A stretch of DNA of 64,000 nucleotides from Platanthera guangdongensis (lineage: Eukaryota; Streptophyta; Magnoliopsida; Asparagales; Orchidaceae). Position numbers and translations under genes: made by a program. The notes below the pieces were generated by a model. That model ran no database searches and was not told where the DNA came from. It was given only the letters and a program-made list of their open reading frames with translations. The stretch is taken from assembly GCA_039583875.1 (NCBI GenBank), contig CM077165.1, positions 67,134,757 to 67,198,756 of the forward strand. The letters are read 5' to 3'. Positions 48,255 to 57,114 of the stretch are shown piece by piece; the stretch's first letter is position 1, and every line of letters begins with the position of its first letter.

Positions 48255-49733
48255 TGATGAGTCCATTTTATATACCTATTTTCGGACTCATCTGGGCTTG
48301 TTTTCCATCGCTTGCACTTCACTTTTAGTTCATTATCATATATATTTCATTTTGCCTATATTTCCATAGGAAGTGCACATTTAAGCCCATGGTTGTGTAT
48401 TTTGTTATTTTTATAGTCTGTTCTCGTTTTTGTTATTACCTGGAATGTCTGCACAGATTAGTGATTTGTTTTTCCTATCGGCACAGGGTTCGTGTGCGTG
48501 TTCCAGGATGGTTGTGAAACAGGAATAATGCGCACGATCATGGGATCTAATGCGCACGACCACTGGTCGTGCGCCCCTGATTGTGCGCACTACTCTACGT
48601 TTTCTAGAATCAGCCTGGGGTATGCGCACTACCACTGGACATAGTGCGCACGACCATTGGTCGTGCGCCACTTATCGTGTGCATTGATTCCATTTTCTTC
48701 CAAATTCTGGCTGTGGAAAACGCACTACCAATGGACATAGTGCGCACGACCACTAGTCGTGGGCCACTGGTCGTGTGCATTATAATTTCTGCAATCTATA
48801 AATTCGCAGGTTCCGCCCTAATTCGGGATCGCTCATTTTTCCTCCGCCATTTTCGTCTTCGAGGAGGGATTCCGCCGTCCTCCTTCAATCTCCACCCTAG
48901 GGAGGTGCTCCGGGCAAGCTTTCACCGCCAAATCGAAGCCGGAGCTTCCTCTCGGCCTCCTCCTTCATCTTTGAGCTTCAAGAAGAGCTTGACCTAGCTT
49001 TCTCCACAAAGCTAGGCGAAGTTGTGTCATCCTCCACCGGATCGTGACACGAACAAGACCGGCCATTGGAAGGTGGTGACAGCCCTTCTCTATCACGGAC
49101 GCAGTTGCGGACCGAGCTTGGACGCGGATTGACAACCCGACGATTCCAACCGTGAATCCTCAGCAAGGCTTCGTATCCGGTCGATTTTGCACACTCTTTT
49201 CTTGTTTGGTTATTGAATGTGTAGTTGAACTCTTGTATATGATGAAGTATGCTTAGTTTGTAAAACATTTTTATACAATCATGTCTATGTGATTTTGTAT
49301 GTTTTCGTTATTTACTTGAGGTGCGCCTATTTGTCCATCCACCATCCATCCACCCATGCCGCACTAGCAATTGCTAGTGGCGTGCGTAGCGAAGAGGTGC
49401 TCACGACCTTCATTCCGCCACTCTCATCACCTCATCCGCAAGCCTACTCGCCCATCCGCCTAGTGATTCGGTGCATAGCGGCCCGACTAGTCTTCCATCC
49501 CGCCTGGCGAAGCATCGCATTGCGGCGTTGCATAGGAGTAGTTGATAGCCTTTTATTTTCTGTTTCCGCATATATCAAAACCCCCATCGTTACCGCCGAC
49601 CTAAGGACTTCAATCTCCAGTCCTCCTCGAAATTAACTCCACCTTACTGTGTTCCTTGAGAGATCGATACTTGGGAAAGCCCCCATTTTATATTACTTGT
49701 GCGACCGGTTCACTGCCGTGATCTTACGCGTCA
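48255..49733 (+). repeat. Element C 5' LTR
   Basis: Starts TGATGAGTCC and ends TTACGCGTCA. It has palindromic units at 48530-48780 and a TATA box (TATAAATT, 48797-48804). Beyond the TATA lies a transcribed part with no conserved ORF. Confidence 0.92.
48530..48785. repeat. Palindrome array in element C 5' LTR
   Basis: GCGCACGACCA and its complement TGGTCGTGCGC flank a single central base at 48552-48574. Three similar units follow (near 48649, 48745 and 48765), with mutated arms in this LTR. The array ends about 15 bases before the TATA box. Confidence 0.88.
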
Positions 49734-49739
49734 AGTTTT

Positions 49740-49756
49740 TGGCGCCGTTACCGGGG
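49740..49756 (+). other. Element C PBS (tRNA-Asp)
   Basis: TGGCGCCGTTACCGGGG is complementary to the tRNA-Asp 3' end except for one base (TTACC for TTGCC). It begins seven bases after the LTR end. Confidence 0.9.
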
Positions 49757-49947
49757 AACACAGTCGTGTGAGTTTCTGGGGAGGGAGACGTGAGACTGCT
49801 TTCCTTTTCCTTTGTTAATCACTTTTGTTTTGTTCTATTTCTCTTTTGCATGTCTTTTTTTGTTTGTTTAGGCAATTGTAGTAATATATTGTTGGATTTA
49901 GTAATTTGCTCAATTTATTTTGAATCTGCTGTTTCAATACCATGTGA

Positions 49948-50404
49948 GGATATTCGTATGCCAAATGTCGTTGGTGTGGGAAGCCTTCAAACGCTAGTCC
50001 TGAATGCCCTACGAGAGACATTGAGCATAAGCCTCAGCACACAATGCATGAGATGTTGTATTCGTACAGCCCTTCAAACACTGTGCCCCGTGCTTATGGT
50101 CAATCGTCCTCACCACATACACCGTTCTCTTATTCCTCTCCGGCCCCACAAGGACCGCAGAGAAATGGGAGAAAGAGTTTGTATTGTCGTAGCACAGATC
50201 ATGTCCTTAAGGATTGTGTCGAGTACCTCCGTGTTATGGAAGAGGACGATGAGTCGGAAATCCGGATCATCCCGACTCCTACCATTGGTGGCACACCTTC
50301 ATCATATGGTCATGTATCCCTGTCACCTTCATTTGTTGAAGGGAATGATGTAGACACAACCACCAAATGTGTGACTGATCTAGGCTTCGACATGGCTGAG
50401 CCCA
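49948..50404 (+). pseudogene. Element C gag-like ORF, 5' part (cut by solo LTR D)
   Basis: The open frame after an in-frame TGA at 49945 reads YAKCRWCGKPSNASPECP, a CX2C...C cluster in the position of the Athila gag finger but lacking the usual His. A Ser/Pro/Tyr-rich stretch (YSPSNTVPRAYGQSSSPHT) leads to a second cluster, LYCRSTDHVLKDC, near 50180. The frame is cut at 50404. It resumes in phase behind D at 52702 once the solo LTR and one target copy are discounted. Start codon unclear. An RNA-binding packaging role is inferred from the fingers only. Confidence 0.7.
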
Positions 50405-52696
50405 TGTAACACCCCCTATCCGTCGCATAGCATATAGTAGTAGGTCCGGCCGGGGCCCGACGCCGTATGCCACAGATAGACCGGGTGGTTACTCATGGAA
50501 ACCATCCAACTAATTATAACGTCCTACCCAGAGCATTCTAGCGGAAGAAGATTAATAAGTTGCAATAAAGAACCCAGCACTAAAGCATGAATGTCCACTA
50601 ATACCAAAATAGGAATGTTATACATACACCAGTACAAGCCTTAAGGCCTTTCAAAATGGTTCACTTGATATTACATGTTTTACAAACCACGGCACGCAGG
50701 CCGGTCATACATGAATAAAAACAGTAAACACTCAAATTGGGCCTTCGAGGGCCGGCTTCGCAAATTGGGCTTTAGCCCGCTATTGACCGCTTGGTCCAGC
50801 AGCACCTGCAAGCATCAAACCACCGCACGGTGGCAAAACAAGGCAACGGTCAGCAATGCTGACCAAATTATAACGATCCCGCCCTCAACTCGGGGCGGCG
50901 ATGCTCCTTCCCTGCATTTCATTAGCATAAGCGAGCAATATATCAATATTCATTTCATCACAGACGTTGGCTCACACGGCCACACGCCTCGTGCACTCAG
51001 GGCACATTCTCGGTGAACACAGTCTAAGTCTGTAGACTCACCACCATCCCTTTGGACGGCCAATCAATGAGCAGTTTGTCTTCCCGGCATGGGTCACGGT
51101 AATTAAAACCATAGATCACTTAAGACTCTCATCTATGCCAACGGCTCTAATCCGAATGACATAGAACGGGTACGGTTCCATCTAACCCGTGCTCACAACG
51201 CAAAGGTAATTTAAACCATATGCGCCCGCAACGGTAATTTAAACCATATGAGCAGGTCAAACTTCTCCCGAGTCCCATTTCCACCACATTCCACATAACC
51301 CGGTTATGTTCAAGTTGGCACTCAGGGCACCAAGTTGGCAAGATCACGCATCCGCCCAGTTTTCCGGGTGCACCTTTGGGTTAATCCCCAAGGCTCCCTG
51401 TTGCAATCTACCGTGTAGAAAACCCGAAAAAAACAACCAATAGCACGGAGTCTTATCCGGCATTATGCAATGCAACATCACCGATCCAGACCAACATGTC
51501 CGGATAGGCTTCACACATCATGCCTATGTCCGTTCTCGCTTCTAAACAATGGGGACTTCCCATATATACCCGAAGGAACGCCTCCAACTCATCGCAAACT
51601 CGTGAGAGTGTGCTTCCTATGCAAAGAAGGAGAGCTACATATGCTCAAGAAGAGGATCGTTACCCTTGCGTTCTTCTTTGGCACCATGGAAAAGTAAGCA
51701 GATGAAAAGCACTGCACTAGCTTTGCCTCTGTGGATCCGGAGTCGGCTCGCGATTTGGAGCTTCGAAGCTCCTCCAATGGCCGGATCTAGCCTCTTCTTC
51801 CTTCCATGTCTCTCCTCTCTCTCTAAGCTTTAGAAAGATAACAACTCATGAAAAGTGAGGGTCTCTAAGGCCCAATCCCGGGTATATCCCACCAGGAATA
51901 ACCCCCAGCCGTTGGATCATCAATTAAAGAAACGAACGGCTTTGATTCGGGACTAAAATGCCCAATCTGGATCGCACACGGCCTGGCACACGCCCTTGTC
52001 CAGGGCCGTGTGCCTCATTCTCCGTCAAAATCGACTCGCCTGGAACAACACACGGGCATCGAACACCCCCGTGTTCGACCTAACACCCCCGTGTTCCACC
52101 TGACACGGCCGTGTGGCCGGCCGTGTACCCCCATCGATTTATCCCGAAAACAACTCGAGCACTGCACGGGTTCTAGGACACTCACGTGTCCTTGCCCGTA
52201 TCTACCTCAACACGCCTAGGCTCCAGGCCGTGTACACGGTCTCGACACTCGACACTTCGTCGAGCGAAGATCGTCGACCTGACGACACGGCCTTGGACAC
52301 GCCCGTATCCTAGGCCGTGTGCCTTGTCTCGACACAATGTCGAGAGCAAAATGTCGACTTCCCGGGACGAGTGTCGACACGGGTCGACACGTCCTGCGAC
52401 ACACCCGTGTCGCACGCCGTGTACCATGTCTCGACACTTCATCGAACGCAGAGTGTCGACTTTGCGGGCTGAGTGTCGACACGGGTCGACACGCCCTGCG
52501 ACAAGCCCTTGTCGCAGGCCGTATGCCTAGTCTCGACACCATGTCGAGAGCAAAATGTCGACTTCGCCGGCTGAGTGTCGACACAAGCTTGACACGCCCG
52601 GGGACACGCCCGTGTCCCAGGCCGTGTGCCTCCTGCCAGAACCCAAAACTGGCCCAAAACGTCCCCCTTCGCTATTTTGAGTTTCGGGGCGTTACA
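50405..52696 (-). mobile_element. Solo LTR D, 2.3 kb, chromovirus-related
   Basis: Ends TGTAACACCCC and GGGGCGTTACA (11-base terminal inverted repeat with one mismatch), flanked by GCCCA at 50400-50404 and 52697-52701. No internal coding region is present. Orientation is taken as minus because short blocks, such as ggttaatccccaaggctccc near 51378, align in the same order with LTR1 and B. The right third is a hairpin-rich array (51960-52640). It disrupts the gag-like ORF of C. Confidence 0.85.
51960..52640. repeat. GC-rich palindrome array in solo LTR D
   Basis: Units of about 100-120 bp alternate a cacgccc...ggccgtgtg hairpin with tcgacac/gtgtcga motifs, for example GTGTCGACACGGGTCGACAC near 52373-52392 and again near 52473. 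Units restart at gtctcgacac near 52327, 52428 and 52530. The layout resembles family 3 in the LTR of E. Confidence 0.82.
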
Positions 52697-53480
52697 GCCC
52701 ATCTCTCCTGTGCATACATCTCCAAGCGTGGAGCCGATTCTTTGTGAGGAACATGCGGTTGAATTTTATCCAAGCAAAGTTCTTCCGTCTTTTGTGCATT
52801 TAACTTCAGTCGTCTCTGGCGACATTTTCGACGATGCAACACAAGTTGAGGCTTGTGATACATGGGTTGTTTCCACTCCCATGGAGGAGGACAACCTTCC
52901 TGATGTCGAGGATTCTCCGTCGATACCAAAGGAGGAAGTCCAAGTCTTAGTGGAGGCCTCTATGGATGCGGCCGAGCCTTGTAGCATAGTCGAGATTACT
53001 GACGATATTTTTCTACCTCAGCCTTTGGGGAGTGAAACCGGGATCACTCCCCCGATTATTTCTTTATGTTCTTCATCTCTTTTATTTCTTGACCACCCTT
53101 CCTAATCTGAGCCTGTGCAGATTGAATCTCCACGGGTAAGTTGGGATGACGTTGAGCCTTGCGCTCAGGCTGTCGACAGGTGCATCCTCTTTTGTAAGGA
53201 GGTTCCTACCTCCTTCACAGTGGAAGCCCCTGCCGTCACCTTCGCCCCTAGCAAACTTGTGGTGGACGAAACGTTGCTAGGCAAGGATTTGTTTTGTGGT
53301 GAGAAGAGTGAGGTCCAGCGCTCCTTCTCTTCTTACTTCCTATTTCCTCTACCTATGTTGGGCAGATATTACTATTTAGGTAGAGGGGTAACTACTTTAT
53401 CTCCGTATCAGTACCCGTTACTGAAACGGATATTGGAACAGTTAACTGTGCACTTTTCTTTTCATAGGCCCATTAGCTAG
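52697..53480 (+). pseudogene. Element C gag-like ORF, 3' part
   Basis: The frame continues from 52702 (ISPVHTSPSVEPILCEEHAV) through an acidic stretch (EEDNLPDVEDSP; EVQVLVEASMDAAEP) to a stop at 53103. It then stays open in the same frame to 53480 (IESPRVSWDDVEPC; YLGRGVTTLSPYQYPLLKRI). No enzyme motif is recognised. The 53103 TAA may be a late mutation or the real end with a second short frame behind it. Confidence 0.6.
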
Positions 53481-55220
53481 AACTGTAGAGAATTTAATAA
53501 GGCGTGCTGGGATGACAATAACCCCAGTACATATCTTTCATTTCCTGCATTTTTATTTTCATGACTATTTTTGTTTTAGCATATGTTTTTGTATATTTTC
53601 TTTTGTTTTTGCGGAGCTTACCCCTGCAGGTATTCTTGACAACTTCGTGTTTGCGGGGTTGTGATTCTTCGTATGGCGGGCCTGCTTCAGATTTCCACGC
53701 ATCTTCTGGTATGCTCACTAGCTGAGCATTGGGTAACCTCTTCCCTTAGCTCTTTATGATCTTAATTTCTCTATCATATGCTGTGTAGTTTAGTTTAAGT
53801 CTGGGGGAGAGATCTGTTACCTATTGCACGTGCACATCTCATGTGCATACTAGAAGCTTTTATTATTTTATTTTGATTAGTTCATTGCACTGCACCCACT
53901 TGAGCGCGTGCTTAGCTGTTAGTGTGCCGCGAGTTAAACTCATTTCTTTGTTAGATTTGGGAAAATTATGGTGCTGACATAGGATTATGAGACAGAGTAA
54001 AATGTTGACCTTGCTGTGCTCCTAGTCAACTGATCTCGTCTCGTGTTGAAATTTGAGTAGATTTAATTTTTTTGTATGTTTATAGTTTTATCTTTTTCTA
54101 ATTGCGTAAATACTTTTTATTCTACTCAAAAATTGGTGAATCCGGTGTGAATCCTACGGTAACTTAGGGATGTGTCTAGATGGCCGTTAGGTTCGTATTG
54201 CTAGAGTCGGGAGGATGGATATTCTTTCTCGTTGGCTAAGAACTTGCCCCAAGCTATTCTTGAAGCATGGGTATAGGTTAGTTCACTCGCATGAGTGTGA
54301 TGTAGGCCATCATTTTGGCCCGGTTGAGCTTTGTACCATTCCTAACGTCTTGTCCTCGCTAGTCCCGTTGTGCCTACCCATTCTTTTGATTCAGCTCCAC
54401 CTTTATTTCACCAAAGCCTCAAAGCCAATCCTAGTTGCACTCCCAAGTTGAGCTTTAGAGGTTTACATTTTTCATGCTGGGGTGTTGATGTGGTGCTGTT
54501 ACATGTGAATATGTGGATGTGCTCCAAAGCTTATATTTGCTGAAATTGTTAAAAGAGAAGTAATTTGAAAAAGAAAAAGAAAAGTTAAAAAAATGATGTT
54601 AATTGTGAAAAAGTGAAAAGTAAAAGTAAAATTGAAAATCCTATTTGAGATGTGAGTATTTTTGGAGTAGGCAGTGCACACACCCTTATGTTAAAAGTTA
54701 AGTTTGGGGGTGTGGTGTACCCGCATGTATTTTGGTTAGCTGATGGATTCCTTTTATACTAGCTCATTTGGGTTAGGTGCATAGCCTTCCTGTTTATCTT
54801 TGTTTACCTCACCGAAACCCAAGCCCCATCTCTTCACCTAAAGTCCTACTGATTCGTGTGTGAACAAAACCAGTGTCGTGGAGAGAATGCGAAAGGGCAA
54901 GCATATGGTCACTGACATTGGTGGATTCCTTTGGAGGTTATCCTGAGCCCTGATCTTTGACAATGCTCGCCTAGCGATTAGTCTACTTTCTCCCTACGAG
55001 TGACCGGATGATTCACCGTGTTTCCAGTTTTGAGTAATAATAAAATTTTGATACGTATTGTGAAAAATATAAACTATTCTGCATACTTAGACATTTTCTC
55101 TATTGTATTTTTATGCACGCGAGCATGTGACTTCGCATGGTACTTTGTTTTTCAATTTCTTTGTTAGCTAGTAATTTTCCCTATCTGCTTAGATTTTGTT
55201 TGCTCGGGACGCGCAAATAG
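53481..55220 (+). other. Element C 3' internal non-coding region with extra PPT-like tracts
   Basis: About 1.7 kb without a credible ORF. Two tracts resemble the true PPT: TTTAAGTCTGGGGGAGAGA near 53794-53812 and TTAAGTTTGGGGGTGTGG at 54698-54715. An A-rich stretch (54540-54640) lies between them. Confidence 0.75.
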
Positions 55221-55235
55221 TTAAGTCTGGGGGTG
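55221..55235 (+). other. Element C PPT
   Basis: TTAAGTCTGGGGGTG abuts the 3' LTR start TGATGAGTCC at 55236. Confidence 0.92.
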
Positions 55236-56714
55236 TGATGAGTCCATTTTATATACCTATTTTCGGACTCATCTGGGCTTGTTTTCCGTCGCTTGCACTT
55301 CACTTTTAGTTCATTATCATATATATTTCATCTTGCCTATATTTCCATAGGAAGTGCACATTTAAGCCCATGGTTGTGTATTTTGTTATTTTTATAGTCT
55401 GTTCTCCTTTTTGTTATTGCCTGGAATGTCTGCACAGATTAGTGATTTGTTTTTCCTATCGGCACAGGGGTCGTGTGCGTGTTCCGGGATGGTTGTGAAA
55501 TAGGAATACTGCGCACGATCATGGGATCTAATGCGCACGACCACTGGTCGTGCGCCCCTGATCGTGCGCACTACTCTACATTTTCCAGAATCAGCCTGGG
55601 GTATGCGCACTACCACTGGACATAGTGCGCACGACCACTGGTCGTGCGCCACTGATCGTGTGCATTGATTCCATTTTCTTCCAAATTCTGGCTGGGGAAA
55701 ACGCACTACCACTGGACATAGTGCGCACGACCACTGGTCGTGCGCCACTGGTCGTGTGCATTATAATTTCCGCAATCTATAAATTCGCAGGTTCCGCCCT
55801 AATTCGGGATCGCTCATAATTCCTCCGCCATTTTCGTCTCCGAGGAGGGATTCCGCCATCCTCCTTCAATCTCCACCCTAGGGAGGTGCTCCGGTCAAGC
55901 TTTCACCGCCAAAGCCAAGCCGGAGCATCCTCTCGGCCTCCTCCTTCATCTTTGAGCTTCAAGAAGAGCTTGACCTAGCTTTCTCCACCAAGCTAGGAGA
56001 AGTTGTGTCATCCTCCACCGGATCGTGACACGAAGAAGACGGGTCATTGGAAGGTGGTGACAGCTCTTCTCTACCCCGGACGCAGTTGCGGACTGAGCTT
56101 GGACGCAGATTGACAACCCGACGATTCCAACCATGAATCCTCAACAAGGCTTCATATCCGGTCGATTTCGCACACTCTTTTCTTGTTTGGTTGTTGAATG
56201 TGTAGTTGAACTCCTGTATATGATGAAGTATGCTTAGTTTGTAAAACGTTTTTATTCAATCATGTCTATGTGATTTTGTATGTTTTTGTTATTTACTTGA
56301 GGTGCGCCTATTTGTCCATCCACCATCCATCCACCCATGTCGCACTAGCAATTGCTAGTGACGTGCGTAGCGAAGAGGTGCTCACGACCCTCATTCTGCC
56401 ACTCTCATCACCTCATCCACAAGCCTACTCGCCCATCCGCCTATTGATTCTGTGCATAGCGGCCCGACTAGTCTTCCATCTCGCCTGGCAAAGCATCGCA
56501 TTGCGGCGTTGCATAGGAGTAGTTGATAGCCTTTTATTTTCTGTTTCCGCATATATCAAAACCCCCATCGTTACCGCCGACCTAAGGTCTTCAATATCAA
56601 GTCCTCCTCGAAATTAACTCCACCTTACTGTGTTCCTTGAGAGATTGATACTTGGGAAAGCCCCCATTTTATATTACCTGTGCGACCGGTTCACTGTCGT
56701 GATCTTACGCATCA
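55236..56714 (+). repeat. Element C 3' LTR
   Basis: Pairs with 48255-49733 at equal length and ends TTACGCATCA. The palindrome array (55505-55760) is better preserved than in the 5' LTR: at several units the arm mutations of the left copy are absent. A TATA box lies near 55778. Confidence 0.92.
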
Positions 56715-57114
56715 ACAAGCAGAGACTTCCTTCCTTCTTCTTGACGAATAGCACCGGGGCTCCCCACGGTGAAGAGCTCGGCCGTACAAACCATTCCTCT
56801 ACTAGTTCCTGCAACTGACTTCGGAACTCTATCAACTCTTTCGGGGCCATCCAGTAAGGGGCCCTAGATGCCGGCTTAGCCGCCGGCACAAGCTGTATCT
56901 GGAAGTCCTGCTCTCGGTGCGGAGGTAGTCCTGGCAGTTTCTCTAGAAAGACGTCAGTAAAATCTCGCACCACCGGGATGTCTGTCACAGACTCTTTGGC
57001 CTCCGCCATCTCAAATAGAATCTGATAAACCTCCTCTCCCTGAAGATGGGCCTTAGCGGCCTGTACTGAAGATAAGAGTATAAGAGAGGCAGGTCTTATA
57101 CCTTCGATGATAAT
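56715..57114 (-). pseudogene. Chromovirus copy 2, protease-RT linker and RT start
   Basis: Resumes copy 2 after element C with target copy ACAAG. The minus strand reads IIIEGIRPASLILLSS, IPVVRDFTDVFLEKLPGLPP, then [16 protein letters not shown] and [20 protein letters not shown]. It is open throughout. Element G truncates it at 57115, so gag and protease of copy 2 are outside the window or lost. Confidence 0.87.

Larger units (their letters stand above)
48255..56714 (+). mobile_element. Element C, non-autonomous Athila-type element
   Basis: LTRs 48255-49733 and 55236-56714 are each exactly 1,479 bp. The PBS is for tRNA-Asp (49740-49756) and the PPT is 55221-55235. ACAAG flanks at 48250-48254 and 56715-56719, and the empty site is in copy 1 at 27138-27142. 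The interior, minus solo LTR D, is about 3.2 kb and codes only for a gag-like frame. No RT, integrase or RNase H motif was found. LTRs differ by roughly 3% over the first 560 bp by eye. Confidence 0.92.
19043..57114 (-). mobile_element. Tekay/Del-like chromovirus array, LTR-pol-LTR-pol, with nested insertions
   Basis: Minus-strand order from the right is: partial pol copy 2, LTR2, gag-pol copy 1, LTR1. LTR2 serves as 5' LTR of copy 1 and 3' LTR of copy 2, so two head-to-tail copies share one LTR. Without its two insertions LTR2 is about 5,155 bp, against 5,161 bp for LTR1. Integrase with an H/H/C/C finger and a C-terminal VFHISSL...LVKVLWRNHG chromodomain-like end marks a chromovirus. The left end cuts the extra ORF of S. 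The right end is hidden by element G at 57115. Confidence 0.85.

Noticed and set aside
52010..52750. Several overlapping frames on both strands in solo LTR D
   Set aside because: They arise from GC-rich tandem repeats lacking stops, and the predicted peptides simply repeat the DNA unit.
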